DNA of 64,000 bases, taken from Bradyrhizobium sediminis (GTDB lineage: Bacteria > Pseudomonadota > Alphaproteobacteria > Rhizobiales > Xanthobacteraceae). Position 1 is the stretch's first letter. Each line of letters opens with the position of its first letter. Of the stretch, positions 36,441-45,298 are shown one piece after another. The stretch is from positions 558,001 through 622,000 of the forward strand of contig NZ_CP076134.1 in assembly GCF_018736085.1 (NCBI RefSeq). Direction: 5' to 3'. The notes beneath the pieces are model-generated. The model saw nothing but the letters and a program-made list of their open reading frames with translations. It did no database searches and had not been told where the DNA came from. The position numbers and the translations under genes were made by a program.

Positions 36441-37484
36441 ATGAGCATTCAGAACGTCATGGCGATGGCGGACATCGCGGCGCGGCGGCGCGCCGGCGTG
36501 ATGGCCGCGCTCGTGATGCTGGTCGTGCTGCTGGTGCTGATCTCGCTCGGGACCGGGCCGGTGTGGCTGTCGCCACCGGCCGTGGCCGAGGCGCTGTTCG
36601 GCGGCGGCAGCGACGTGGCGCAGGTGATCGTGCGCGAGATCCGGCTGCCGCGTACGATTTTGGGATTCGCGATCGGCGCGATACTCGGACTGTCCGGCGC
36701 TGCATTGCAGGGATTGCTGCGCAATCCCCTGGCCTCGCCGTCGTTGTTCGGCGGGCCGCAGTCGGCGGCCTTCGGCGCGGTGCTGGTGATCGCGCTCGGG
36801 CTTGCCGACGTGCGCTCCTACGCGCTCCCGGTCGCGGCGATTTTTGCGGCATTCGCTTCCGTTTTCGTGCTGCTCGCGATCGCCGGCCGCAACGCCGGCC
36901 TCTTGATCCTGATTCTGGCGGGCCTTGCGATCTCGAGCCTTGCGGGAGCCGCGACCGCATTGGTGATGAACCTGTCCAGCAATCCCTTCGTGGTGCTGGA
37001 AATCGCGTTCTGGCTGCTCGGCTCGCTGGAGGATCGCAGTTTTCAGCATGTTGCACTGGCGCTGCCGTTCATCGTCGCTGGCGCGATCATCCTGATGAGC
37101 CAGCGCAGCGCCTTCCGCGCGCTCAGCCTCGGCGAGGAGACCGCCCAAAGCCTCGGCGTCGATGTTGGCCGGCTGCGGCTGGTGGTCATTGCCGGCGTTG
37201 CGCTCGGCGTCGGCGGCGCGGTCGCGGTGTCAGGCACCATCGGCTTCATCGGCCTGGTCGCGCCGCATCTGATGCGGCCCCTGATCGGCCACGATCCGGC
37301 GCGGCTGCTGGTTCCAAGCGCGCTCACCGGAGCTGCGCTGCTGCTGGCCGCCGATATCGCGGTGCGCATCATTCCATCGACCAGCGACATCAAGGTCGGC
37401 GTATTGACCTCGATCATCGGCGTGCCGTTCTTCCTCTATCTGATCATGCGCGAACGCCGCGCGCTCGGCGGAGGCGTCACATGA
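36441..37484 (+). CDS. btuC: vitamin B12 ABC importer permease
   Basis: The 347-residue integral membrane protein belongs to the FecCD/BtuC permease family. It has about ten helices, including GFAIGAILGLSGAALQGLLR with NPLASPSLFG after the RLPRTI motif, LLILILAGLAISSLAGAATA, GEETAQSLGVDV (cytoplasmic coupling region), FIGLVAPHLMRPLIGHD and PFFLYLIMR at the end. Together with the following ATPase and binding protein it forms a type II importer. The ATG at 36441 is followed by MSIQNVMAMADIAARRRAG. Its stop overlaps the btuD start (ATGA). The B12 assignment rests on the neighbouring riboswitch and receptor, because FecCD permeases also carry haem and siderophores. Confidence 0.85.
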   Translation: MSIQNVMAMADIAARRRAGVMAALVMLVVLLVLISLGTGPVWLSPPAVAEALFGGGSDVAQVIVREIRLPRTILGFAIGAILGLSGAALQGLLRNPLASPSLFGGPQSAAFGAVLVIALGLADVRSYALPVAAIFAAFASVFVLLAIAGRNAGLLILILAGLAISSLAGAATALVMNLSSNPFVVLEIAFWLLGSLEDRSFQHVALALPFIVAGAIILMSQRSAFRALSLGEETAQSLGVDVGRLRLVVIAGVALGVGGAVAVSGTIGFIGLVAPHLMRPLIGHDPARLLVPSALTGAALLLAADIAVRIIPSTSDIKVGVLTSIIGVPFFLYLIMRERRALGGGVT

Positions 37485-38263
37485 CCGCTTCCGCCTTTCT
37501 CACCGCGCAGGGTGTGAACGTCCGGCTGGCCGGCCGCGCCGTGCTCAACGATATCTCGCTGTCGCTATCGCCGGGGCATCTGGTCGCGCTGGTCGGACCG
37601 AACGGCGCCGGCAAGACCACGCTGTTGCGCGCATTGGCGGGGCTGCTGCCGTCGGACGGCGCCATCCACATCGGCGGCGAGGCCTTGTCGTCGCTCTCGC
37701 TGCGCGAGCGCGCCCGGCGCTTCGGCTATCTGCCGCAGGGCCACATCGTGCACTGGCCGCTGCCGGCACGCGATATCGTGGCGCTCGGCCGCTATCCGCA
37801 TGGTGCGACCGACCCGGCGCGGCTGAGCCCCGGGGATGTCGAGGCGGTGCAGCGGGCGATGCAGGCCGCCGACGTCGTTGCCTTCAGCGATCGTCGCGTC
37901 ACCGAGCTGTCCGGCGGCGAACGCAGCCGCGTTGCGCTGGCGCGCGTGCTTGCGGTGGAAGCGCCGGTGATCCTGGCCGACGAGCCGACCGCCTCGCTCG
38001 ATCCGCGTCACCAGTTCGACGTCATGAAAGGCCTCCGCGCCGCTGCCGATCGCGGCGTGCTGGTGATCGTGGTGACGCACGATCTCGGGCTTGCCGCGCG
38101 GTTCGCCGATCATGTCCTGGTGCTGTGCGAGGGTCGCCTCGTCGCGCAAGGCGCGCCCGCCGTGGCGCTGTCGGAACAGGTGATGGCCGATGTGTTCAGG
38201 ATCAGCGCCTATCGCGCGGAATACCGGCACGAGGCCGTGATCGTGCCGTGGGCGGAAATCTGA
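37481..38263 (+). CDS. btuD: vitamin B12 ABC importer ATP-binding protein
   Basis: The 260-residue ATPase has Walker A GPNGAGKTT (39-47), the Q-loop in FGYLPQGHIVHWPLPARDIV, the signature ELSGGERSRVALARVL, Walker B VILADEPTASLDPR and the switch histidine in VVTHDLG. It energises the BtuC permease on the inner face of the membrane. The start overlaps the btuC stop by four bases and the stop shares one base with the btuF start (TGATG), so the three genes are translationally coupled. FhuC/HmuV-like ATPases look alike; the role is set by context. Confidence 0.85.
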   Translation: MTASAFLTAQGVNVRLAGRAVLNDISLSLSPGHLVALVGPNGAGKTTLLRALAGLLPSDGAIHIGGEALSSLSLRERARRFGYLPQGHIVHWPLPARDIVALGRYPHGATDPARLSPGDVEAVQRAMQAADVVAFSDRRVTELSGGERSRVALARVLAVEAPVILADEPTASLDPRHQFDVMKGLRAAADRGVLVIVVTHDLGLAARFADHVLVLCEGRLVAQGAPAVALSEQVMADVFRISAYRAEYRHEAVIVPWAEI

Positions 38264-39105
38264 TGCCGGAGCGCCCCGGATCGCTGGCTGCTGCGGTCGC
38301 CATCGCTGCGTTGGCGACGTTCGGCGCTGCGCCGCCCGCGTCCGCCGTGGGCCCACGCATCGTATCGATGAACGTCTGCACCGATCAGGCGCTGCTGACG
38401 CTCGCCGATCCCGACCAGATCCTCGGCCTTAGCCGGTTTTCCAGGGATGCCTGGGTGGCCGGCGACGTCAACCGTTATCCGACGCTGTCCGGAGGCGCCG
38501 AGGATGTGCTGGTGCTGAAGCCCGACGTGGTGGTCGCCAGCCTGTTCGACAAGCGCTCGACGCGGGAACTGTTGAAGGCGAACGGGCTGCATCTCGCCGA
38601 GCTTGCCGTGCCGCGCAATCTCGCCGAGGTGAAGGCCCAGATTCGCGAGCTCGGCGCCATTGCCGGACATCCCGATCGCGCCGCGCAACAGGTCGCCCGG
38701 CTCGATGCGGCGCTCGCGCGCGCGCGGCAGGCCGTCGCCGACAGGCATTACCGGGTGCTGCCGCTGTCGCGGCGCGGCTGGGTGGCGGGCAGCGACAGCT
38801 TTGTCGGCTCGCTCCTGGCCGAGACCGGGCTGTTCAACACCGCCCGCGAACTCGGTTTTGCATCTGGCGGATTCGCCTCGCTCGAGGAAATCGTGAAGCT
38901 GAAGCCAGATCTGCTGCTGGTGTCGCAGGCCGGCGACGTCGCGCGCGATGACGGCCAGGCCTTCCTGCTGCACCCGGCGCTCGAGCGGTTCTATCCGACC
39001 GCCAATCGCATCGTCATCCCGGAACGGCTGACCGAATGCGGCGGCGTGATGCTGGCGGAGGCACTGGACGTGCTGGTCAAGGAGTTGAGGCGGGTGGGGA
39101 AGTAA
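38263..39105 (+). CDS. btuF: periplasmic cobalamin-binding protein
   Basis: The 280-residue protein starts with a signal peptide (MPERPGSLAAAVAIAALATF...PASA) and continues RIVSMNVCTDQALLTLADPD and QILGLSRFSRD, the N-lobe of the TroA-like binding fold. LKPDVVVASLFDKRSTRELL, a connecting helix, GWVAGSDSFVGSLLAETGLF and LKPDLLLVSQAGD follow. It delivers the ligand from the TonB receptor to BtuCD. No zinc ligands or lipobox are seen. It is the last gene of the btuCDF operon; a family B palindrome follows within 15 bp and may end the transcript. Confidence 0.8.
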   Translation: MPERPGSLAAAVAIAALATFGAAPPASAVGPRIVSMNVCTDQALLTLADPDQILGLSRFSRDAWVAGDVNRYPTLSGGAEDVLVLKPDVVVASLFDKRSTRELLKANGLHLAELAVPRNLAEVKAQIRELGAIAGHPDRAAQQVARLDAALARARQAVADRHYRVLPLSRRGWVAGSDSFVGSLLAETGLFNTARELGFASGGFASLEEIVKLKPDLLLVSQAGDVARDDGQAFLLHPALERFYPTANRIVIPERLTECGGVMLAEALDVLVKELRRVGK

Positions 39106-39116
39106 GGGTTTCAAAT

Positions 39117-39198
39117 CGTCATTGCGAGCGAAGCGAAGCAATCCAGCTTCACTTGAAGAAAGCTGGATTGCTTCGTCGCTTCGCTCCTCGCAATGACG
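39117..39198. repeat. palindromic repeat, family B
   Basis: The left arm CGTCATTGCGAGCGAAGCGA with AGCAATCCAGC and the right arm GCTGGATTGCTTCGTCGCTT with CGCTCCTCGCAATGACG pair over most of their length. It fills the gap between the convergent btuF and the PDO/rhodanese gene and ends two bases before the latter's stop codon. Close copies lie at 43537 and 47934. Confidence 0.8.
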
Positions 39199-39199
39199 G

Positions 39200-40240
39200 T
39201 CACCCCGTCAGCACCGGGCCGCCGGCCTTCTTCCAGGCGTCGATGCCGCCGGCGATGTGCGCGGTGTTGGCGAGGCCCGCTTCCTTGGCCGCAGTCACAG
39301 CCATCGCGGAACGTTCGCCGAAGGCGCAGAAGAACACGATGCGGCGTCCGGTCGCCGCCGCCACCTCGCGCAGCATGCCGCCGGGCCTCAAGGCTTCGCC
39401 GATGCCGGGATAGGGCGCGTGCAGCGCGCCCGGCAGGGTGCCATGCTTGGCGCGTTCGCTGGTTTCGCGGAGATCGACCAGAAGGATGTCTGGCCGGCCG
39501 AGGCTGTCGATTCCCTCGCGCGCGGTGAGCGATTGCCCCTGTTTGGCCAGATCGTCCTGATGCAGGCCGACATGCATGTTGGCCGGCACCGCCACGTCCA
39601 TCAATTTCGGGTTGGGCAATTTCAGATTGCCCATCAGCTCGATGTATTCATCGACCGAGCGCACCTGCAGCCGCGGATTGAAGCGCTTTTCCTCGCCGAT
39701 AGTCGAGACGGTATCGCCCTTGTAGTCATGGGCGGGGAATACCATCGTCTCGTCGGGCAGCTTGAGCAGCCGGTTGAAAATGGAATCGTATTGCGCCCGC
39801 GCGCTGCCGTTCTGGAAATCGGTGCGGCCGGTGCCGCGGATCAGGAGCGTATCGCCGGTGAAGACGCGGTCGCGCATCAGGAAGCTGTAGGAATCGTCGG
39901 TATGGCCGGGCGTGTACATCACATCGAGGCCGAGGCCCTCGATCATCACCTTGTCGCCGTCACTGACCCGCATCGCCACCACGTCGGCCTTGCTCTGCTC
40001 GCCCATGATGGTGACGCAGTGGGTGCGGTCGCGCAGCTCGCCTAGCCCGGTGACGTGGTCGGCGTGCAGATGGGTATCGACCGCCTTGACCAGCCGGAGA
40101 TCGAGCTCCCTGAGCAATTGGCAATAGCGATCGACCTTCTCCAGCACGGGGTCGAGGATCAGCGCCTCGCCGCCGGCGCGGCTGGCCAGCAGGTAGCTGT
40201 AGGTGCCCGAAACGCTGTCGAACAATTGCCGAAAGATCAT
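39200..40240 (-). CDS. persulfide dioxygenase-like metallo-beta-lactamase fused to rhodanese
   Basis: The 346-residue protein has an ETHE1/Blh-type metallo-beta-lactamase domain with THLHADHVTGLGEL (56-69), YTPGHTDDS and FTGDTLLIRGTGRTDFQNG, then a C-terminal rhodanese domain with ILLVDLRETSE and the active-site loop FFCAFGERSAMAV. The first half should oxidise glutathione persulfide to sulfite; the second moves sulfane sulfur to a thiol acceptor. Fusions of this kind are known in bacteria. It is the last gene of a minus-strand operon with soxB, two DsrE-like genes and a GlcG-like gene, which supports sulfur oxidation or sulfide detoxification. Confidence 0.88.
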   Translation of the reverse strand: MIFRQLFDSVSGTYSYLLASRAGGEALILDPVLEKVDRYCQLLRELDLRLVKAVDTHLHADHVTGLGELRDRTHCVTIMGEQSKADVVAMRVSDGDKVMIEGLGLDVMYTPGHTDDSYSFLMRDRVFTGDTLLIRGTGRTDFQNGSARAQYDSIFNRLLKLPDETMVFPAHDYKGDTVSTIGEEKRFNPRLQVRSVDEYIELMGNLKLPNPKLMDVAVPANMHVGLHQDDLAKQGQSLTAREGIDSLGRPDILLVDLRETSERAKHGTLPGALHAPYPGIGEALRPGGMLREVAAATGRRIVFFCAFGERSAMAVTAAKEAGLANTAHIAGGIDAWKKAGGPVLTG

Positions 40241-40273
40241 GGTCGCCTGTTACCGTTGTGGTTCGGCATCATA

Positions 40274-40804
40274 TCAGAAATCGAGCTTGTCGCGGATAGC
40301 ATCGATCCCCGCCTTGGCGCATTCGTCGTCCTTGTCGCCGCCGGGCGCGCCGGAGACGCCGATGCCGCCGAGCAGCGTTCCGGCGGCCTCGATCATCAGC
40401 CCGCCGCCGAGCATGGCGACATTCGGCAAGCGGGCCAGGCCGGGGTCCAGCTGACCGGATTTGATCGACTTCGAAAGATCAGTGGTGGAGGCGCGGAAAC
40501 TCAGGGACGTATAGGCCTTGCGGGTGGCGGTATCGGGCGCGGGCAGCCCGGCATAGCGGTCGCGCAGCATCACTTGCGGCTGGCCGAAGCGGTCCACCAC
40601 CGCGACCGCGACCTGAAAGCCGTTGTCGCGGCACTTCCTCAGCGCCGCCTGCGCCGCTTCCAGCGCCACTTCCGGCGACAGCGATTTATAGACCACCAGC
40701 GCATCGTCGCCCGCCGCGGCCGGCGCCACGCCGAGCGCAAGCATCATCGCGCCGATCATGGCTGGATATCGCAGCTTCGGTCTTTCAGGTCTTGCGTGCT
40801 TCAT
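40274..40804 (-). CDS. GlcG/HbpS-family protein, exported
   Basis: The ATG at 40802-40804 lies two bases after the stop of the DsrE-like gene. The 176-residue product has a signal peptide (RYPAMIGAMMLALGVAPAAA) and a GlcG/HbpS (DUF336) domain with LEAAQAALRKCRDNGFQVAV, AVVDRFGQPQVMLRDRYA and a glycine-rich GGGLMIEAAGTLLGGIGVSG. The family includes haem-binding and corrinoid-linked proteins and also appears beside sox genes. A periplasmic helper in sulfur oxidation is possible. It is co-transcribed with its neighbours. Confidence 0.75.
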   Translation of the reverse strand: MKHARPERPKLRYPAMIGAMMLALGVAPAAAGDDALVVYKSLSPEVALEAAQAALRKCRDNGFQVAVAVVDRFGQPQVMLRDRYAGLPAPDTATRKAYTSLSFRASTTDLSKSIKSGQLDPGLARLPNVAMLGGGLMIEAAGTLLGGIGVSGAPGGDKDDECAKAGIDAIRDKLDF

Positions 40805-40806
40805 CG

Positions 40807-41265
40807 TCACGGCCGGATATAGCTCCAGCCCTGCTCCTGCAGCTCCATCAACTGAACCACGCCCGAAGGGACGATGGTGGCGTCGGACAGGATGGAAACC
40901 GCCTTGCCTTCGGCCTTCTCCATGCCCTGCTTGGTGTTGTTGCAGGCCGAAAACTGGATCTTGCCGGGAAAGGCCAGCTCCTTGAGGCGCTTGATGCGGT
41001 CCTGCACCGGTGAGGTGTCGGCCCGCAGCATATGGAGGCCGGGCCCATAGGTGACGATGTCGACATCGACGTCTTCGCCCTTGCCGCGATAATATTCGAT
41101 CACGTTGGTGGCGTTGTTCAGCGCGAGGTTCATGACCTGCGGATCGTTCTGGTCGACCTGGATCGCGAGGCGATGCGGTTTTTTCTCCTCGGCCGCGGAG
41201 CCGGCCGAGGCCAGCGCCAGCGACATGAAGGCCACGGTGGCCAGACGGTGAAGGAAGCCGCGCAT
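40807..41265 (-). CDS. DsrE-like sulfur-transfer protein, exported (copy 2)
   Basis: The 152-residue product carries a signal peptide (MRGFLHRLATVAFMSLALAS) and a DsrE/DsrF-type domain: HRLAIQVDQNDPQVMNLALN then NATNVIEYYRGKGEDVDVDI, and YGPGLHMLRAD. A conserved cysteine sits in FSACNNTKQGMEKAEGKAV, matching the acceptor position of DsrE-like sulfur carriers. It is probably a periplasmic sulfane-sulfur carrier or binding protein working with SoxB. The ATG at 41265 is preferred to a GTG at 41268 because of the GAGGAG spacing. Confidence 0.8.
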   Translation of the reverse strand: MRGFLHRLATVAFMSLALASAGSAAEEKKPHRLAIQVDQNDPQVMNLALNNATNVIEYYRGKGEDVDVDIVTYGPGLHMLRADTSPVQDRIKRLKELAFPGKIQFSACNNTKQGMEKAEGKAVSILSDATIVPSGVVQLMELQEQGWSYIRP

Positions 41266-41277
41266 CACAAAACTCCT

Positions 41278-41751
41278 CTAAGGCCGAACCAAGGTATAGC
41301 CGTTCTCGGTGAGCGACAGGATTTGCCCGACGCCGACCTGTACCGGCGTCGCGGCGGCGATGAATTCCGGCCGTTTGCCGGTGTCGCGCTCGACCGAATC
41401 CACGGTATTCAGGCAGACATCGAAGCGCACGCCCTGCGCGACCAGGCTCTCGACCAGTTTGCGGTTGCTGTTGCCGGGGGACAGCAATTCGATGCCGGGG
41501 CCGAACGTCACCACTTCGACCGCGACCTTGTCGGGATCGTAGAGTTTCAGAAGGTTATTGGCGACGCTGATGACGAGGCCCTGCTTCTTCGGATCATTGT
41601 CCGAAAGCTGCAGTACGATTCGATGCTCGGCGAACGGCTTGTCCGGCAGCGGCGCCTGCTCCGCGCGGGCGAGCGACGCGAACGTTGCCGCGATCACGGC
41701 AAAACCGAAGGCGCGAGCGATCGATCGTCCATGTGCCGGGATAGTTCTCAT
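41278..41751 (-). CDS. DsrE-like sulfur-transfer protein, exported (copy 1)
   Basis: The 157-residue product starts with a signal peptide (RSIARAFGFAVIAATFASLA). A DsrE-like domain follows with HRIVLQLSDNDPKKQGLVIS, VANNLLKLYDPDKVAVEVVT and FGPGIELL, and the candidate acceptor cysteine in RFDVCLNTVDS. It resembles the next gene along its whole length, so the two arose by duplication. The start overlaps the soxB stop (ATGA), showing tight coupling to the thiosulfohydrolase. Confidence 0.8.
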   Translation of the reverse strand: MRTIPAHGRSIARAFGFAVIAATFASLARAEQAPLPDKPFAEHRIVLQLSDNDPKKQGLVISVANNLLKLYDPDKVAVEVVTFGPGIELLSPGNSNRKLVESLVAQGVRFDVCLNTVDSVERDTGKRPEFIAAATPVQVGVGQILSLTENGYTLVRP

Positions 41752-43496
41752 CCCTGTTCCGTAATGCCTGGATTGCCTTCAACGCCCTTCAGGGTGACGC
41801 CGGTGCCGCGCTGGGTCGACGTTTTCCCCGAGCGCAGATGTTTTGCGAATACATCCCACACCGGCACGCCCTGCTGCTCGTTGACGGAAGCCCATCCCGC
41901 CACCTTGTAGCTCTTGCCGGCCTCGAGCGGCTTGCCGTTGCCGAGTTTCAGGTCGGAAATCCGGCGACCGACGCTCTCGGTCGGAGCGCAGGAATAGGCG
42001 AGGCCGCCGACGCGAACCATGTCGCCGCCCTGCTGATAATAGGGATCGACGTTGAAGAGATTGTCGCAGACGTCTTCGAGGATGTCCTTGATCTGGCCGC
42101 CGGTCATGCTCAGCGCGTAGGTCTCGGGGTAGGCAATGGCGGTTTCCGACAGCACGTCTTCCATGGTCACCGGCTGGCCCGGCAGCACGCTGTTGCCCCA
42201 GCGGAAGCCCGGCGACAGCGCGATCTCGGCGTCGAACTCGGCGAGCAGCGCATCGCAGATCAACTGGTCCACGGTGCCGCCAAAATTGCCGCGGCGATAG
42301 AGCAAGCGATCCGATGTCGCGACCTTCGCGGCGTAAGCGGCGGCGTGCGGCTCGCGCATCTTCGCGATCAGCGACTGCATCGCCGGATCCGGCTTCAGCA
42401 GCTCCGAAAACACCGGCAGCAGCCGGTAGCGCACGCCGGCGACTTTGCCCTTGGCGATATCGAGATCGAGCACGCCAAGGAATTTTCCGCTGGAGCCGGC
42501 ATTGGTCACGAGCGTCGTGCCGCCGGCATTGGTCACCGGGATCGGCTGCGGAACGGCGTCGTGGGTGTGGCCGCCGAGGATGACGTCGATGCCGGTGACG
42601 CGGCTCGCCAGCTTGAGATCGACATCCATGCCGTTATGCGACAACAGCACCACGGCGTCGACCTTGTCGGTGTTGCGCAAGCTATCGACCAGCTTCTGCA
42701 GTTCGGCGTCGCGGATGCCGAACTTCCAGTCCGGTGTGAACCGCTTCGGGTGCGCGATCGGCACATAGGGAAATGCCTGCCCGATCACGGCGACGCGGCT
42801 GCCGCCGATCTCCCTGATGGTGGCCGGCTTGAACACCCGCCCCGAGGCCGGATCGAACGCCTTGGCGTCGTTGAAGGCGGCTTCCTCGGTGAGGAAGACG
42901 TTCTGCGCCAGGAATTCGCCCTTGAAGCGATCGAGGTTGCTGCGCAGCGCCTTTTCGCCATAGGTGAATTCCCAGTGGCCGGTCATGGCCTCGATGCCGA
43001 GCAGATTGGCGGCCTCGACCATGTCGGCGCCCTGCATGGTGTTGGAAAGGCCCGAGCCCTGCCACAGATCGCCGCCGTCAAGCAGCAGCGAGCGGCCCGG
43101 GCCGACGTCGCTGCGCAGGCGATCGATCAGCGTCTTCAGATGTGCGAAGCCGCCGAGCTTGCCGAATCGAACGGCTGCCTTCTCGAAATCGAGAAAAGTG
43201 AAGGCGTAAGCGTCGGCGCTGTCAGGCTTGATGCCGAAGCGGTCGAGAAAGGCGCGGCCGACCAGATGCGGCGGTTTTCCGGCCATCGCGCCGATCCCGA
43301 GATTGACGCTCGGTTCGCGAAAATACAGCGGCAGCAGCTGCGCATGGGTGTCGGTCATGTGCAGGATGCGCGCATTGCCGAAGCGCTCGAGATCGTAGTT
43401 TGCGGCACCTTCGGCGCTGCGCGCCAATCGCGGCAGCCCGCCCGCAAGCGCGGCTGCGCCCGCAAGAGCAAGAAAATCCCGGCGGCGGATGGTCAT
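41748..43496 (-). CDS. soxB: thiosulfohydrolase SoxB
   Basis: The 582-residue protein has a twin-arginine signal (RRRDFLALAG at residues 4-13) and the 5'-nucleotidase-family dimetal core: MTDTHAQLLPLYFREPSVNL (D49, H51), LLLDGGDLWQGSG, TGHWEFTYG, LLSHNGMDVDL and GGHTHD. GHWEF in place of the nucleotidase NHEF and the YFREPS stretch identify SoxB. It hydrolyses sulfate from sulfur chains on SoxYZ in the periplasm. It opens a five-gene operon; soxXYZA and soxCD are not present in the window. The upstream region is filled with palindromic repeats. Confidence 0.92.
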   Translation of the reverse strand: MTIRRRDFLALAGAAALAGGLPRLARSAEGAANYDLERFGNARILHMTDTHAQLLPLYFREPSVNLGIGAMAGKPPHLVGRAFLDRFGIKPDSADAYAFTFLDFEKAAVRFGKLGGFAHLKTLIDRLRSDVGPGRSLLLDGGDLWQGSGLSNTMQGADMVEAANLLGIEAMTGHWEFTYGEKALRSNLDRFKGEFLAQNVFLTEEAAFNDAKAFDPASGRVFKPATIREIGGSRVAVIGQAFPYVPIAHPKRFTPDWKFGIRDAELQKLVDSLRNTDKVDAVVLLSHNGMDVDLKLASRVTGIDVILGGHTHDAVPQPIPVTNAGGTTLVTNAGSSGKFLGVLDLDIAKGKVAGVRYRLLPVFSELLKPDPAMQSLIAKMREPHAAAYAAKVATSDRLLYRRGNFGGTVDQLICDALLAEFDAEIALSPGFRWGNSVLPGQPVTMEDVLSETAIAYPETYALSMTGGQIKDILEDVCDNLFNVDPYYQQGGDMVRVGGLAYSCAPTESVGRRISDLKLGNGKPLEAGKSYKVAGWASVNEQQGVPVWDVFAKHLRSGKTSTQRGTGVTLKGVEGNPGITEQG

Positions 43497-43536
43497 GCGA
43501 TGTCTATTCCTGTCAACAGAACTGGAGCCCTCACCT

Positions 43537-43692
43537 CGTCATTGCGAGGAGCCAACGGGTAGCGCGAATGCGCGCCCGATGACCGGTTCCGCGACGAAGC
43601 AATCCAGTTGTTCTCCCGGTGAGACTTCTGGATTGCTTCGCGGAGCCTGTCATCGGGCGCGCGCTCGCGCGACCCGTTGGCTCGCAATGACG
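43537..43692. repeat. long palindromic repeat, family B (extended form)
   Basis: This copy pairs CGTCATTGCGAGGAGCCAAC with GTTGGCTCGCAATGACG at its ends, GCGCGCCCGATGACCGG with CCTGTCATCGGGCGCGC further in, and GAAGCAATCCAG with CTGGATTGCTTC in the centre. It gives an imperfect 156-bp inverted repeat, twice the length of other family B copies. It lies upstream of soxB. Confidence 0.8.
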
Positions 43693-43706
43693 TCATCTCT
43701 CAACGT

Positions 43707-43822
43707 CGTCCCTGCGCACGCAGGGACCCATAGCCACCGGTGCTTGTTGTTGCAGAAGCCGTCTCACACCGAGTCTCACCGCGAAGCCGCAGCGTATGGG
43801 TCCCCGCCTTCGCGGGGACGAC
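43707..43822. repeat. REP-like composite palindrome, family A
   Basis: Arms CGTCGTCCCTGCGCACGCAG (near 43707) and CCCCGCCTTCGCGGGGACGA (near 43803) flank a spacer almost shared with the copy at 10615 (TTGTTGTTGCAGAAG, TCTCACACCG). Together with the family B element it fills the 352-bp gap 43497-43848; no gene is seen there. Confidence 0.8.
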
Positions 43823-43848
43823 GATGAAGTTAGTGGCTCGGCCCGCAA

Positions 43849-45060
43849 TCACGCCGGCGCGCCGTAGCGTTTCAGCAGTCCTCGCCCGAGCTGCGCGAGA
43901 TGGACCTGATCCGGGCCGTCGCCGAGCCGCATGAAGCGCGCATAGGTATAGGCCTCGGCCAGGAAGGTGTCCTGGGAAACGCCGGCGCCGCCATGGATCT
44001 GGATGGCGCGGTCGATCACGCGGGCGGCCATGCTCGGCACCACGACTTTCGCCGCCGCGATCATGTCGCGCGCCGCCTTGTTGCCCTCGCGGTCCATCTT
44101 CTCGGCAGCCCGCAGCGTCAATAGACGCGCCTGTTCGATTTCGCACCAGGAATGGGCGATGTCCTCGCGCACCGATCCCTGCTCACCCAGCGGTTTGCCG
44201 AAGGCGATGCGCGATTGCGCGCGGGCGCACATCAGTTCCAGCGCACGCTGCGCGCAGCCGATCAGCCGCATGCAATGATGGATGCGGCCGGGGCCGAGGC
44301 GGCCCTGCGCAATTTCGAAACCGCGGCCCTCGCCGAGCAGCATGTTGCTGACGGGAACCCGGACATTGTCGTAGATGATCTCGGGATGGCCGACCGGCGC
44401 GTCGTCATAGCCGAACACCCGCATGTCGCGCACGATGCGGATCCCCGGCGTCTCCCGGGGCACCAGCACCATCGATTGCTGCAGATGCTTGTTGGGATTG
44501 TCGGGATCGGTCTTGCCCATCACGATCAGGATCCTGCAATCCTCGCTCATCGCGCCCGAGGTGAACCACTTGCGGCCGTTGATAACGTAGTCGTTGCCGT
44601 CGCGGCGGATGCTGCACTGGATATTGGTGGCGTCGCTGGAGGCCACCTCGGGCTCGGTCATCGAGAAGGCCGAACGGATTTCGCCCGACAGCAGCGGCTC
44701 GAGCCAGCGTTTCTTCTGCTCCGGGGTGCCGTACAGCGCGAGCACTTCCATGTTGCCGGTATCGGGCGCCGAACAATTGAAGATTTCGGAAGCCCAGGAA
44801 ATCCGCCCCATGATCTCGGCCAGCGGCGCATATTCGAGATTGCCGATGCCGGCGCCATGATCGCCGGGCAAGAACAGATTCCACAGCCCCTCGGCGCGGG
44901 CGAGGCGCTTCAGGTCTTCCAGGATCGGCGGGCGGTGATGGCGATGTCCGTTCTCGACCTGCTCCTGATAAAGGCCTTCCACGGGATAGACGTGCCGGAC
45001 CATGAAGGCCGACAGCTTCGCCTGCAGCTCGATCGCCCTGGGACTGTGCTCGAAATCCAT
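43849..45060 (-). CDS. acyl-CoA dehydrogenase (ACAD10/11-like)
   Basis: The 403-residue flavoprotein begins [20 protein letters not shown] at 45058-45060 with GAGAAGAAAG upstream. It has [40 protein letters not shown] (ACAD10/11-type form), [40 protein letters not shown] and the C-terminal [13 protein letters not shown]. The ASSDATNI and SGA features distinguish this branch from the two enzymes near 11-13 kb. Substrates in this branch include long-chain and hydroxylated acyl-CoAs. It is divergent from a GST gene. Confidence 0.88.
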   Translation of the reverse strand: MDFEHSPRAIELQAKLSAFMVRHVYPVEGLYQEQVENGHRHHRPPILEDLKRLARAEGLWNLFLPGDHGAGIGNLEYAPLAEIMGRISWASEIFNCSAPDTGNMEVLALYGTPEQKKRWLEPLLSGEIRSAFSMTEPEVASSDATNIQCSIRRDGNDYVINGRKWFTSGAMSEDCRILIVMGKTDPDNPNKHLQQSMVLVPRETPGIRIVRDMRVFGYDDAPVGHPEIIYDNVRVPVSNMLLGEGRGFEIAQGRLGPGRIHHCMRLIGCAQRALELMCARAQSRIAFGKPLGEQGSVREDIAHSWCEIEQARLLTLRAAEKMDREGNKAARDMIAAAKVVVPSMAARVIDRAIQIHGGAGVSQDTFLAEAYTYARFMRLGDGPDQVHLAQLGRGLLKRYGAPA

Positions 45061-45298
45061 CTTCGCGGTCTTTCTTCTCGGGAGTGAGCAAACGATATAC
45101 GCCGGAGTGTATCGGCGAGCAGCGGAACGAACGTGTCTCTTCGACTGGATGCGCCGCATTGGTACCCCGTCTTGCGCTGAGTAGCTGATGGGCGCGTTCG
45201 ATCGCATCGACCGCGGCCTCCCAGAGCAAAAAGATATCGTTGCGGACGGCGTGTCGGCGTTCCAAACTGGCTTGAATCAACATCAAGGGAAACGCCGG

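Noticed and set aside
37481..39105. Haem or siderophore uptake instead of B12 uptake for the FecCD-type importer
   Set aside because: The protein families alone allow it, but the cobalamin riboswitch on the adjacent receptor makes B12 the better assignment.
41838..43562. A 574-codon plus-strand open frame opposite soxB
   Set aside because: It is antisense to a clear SoxB gene and its translation is histidine/arginine-rich shadow sequence without motifs.
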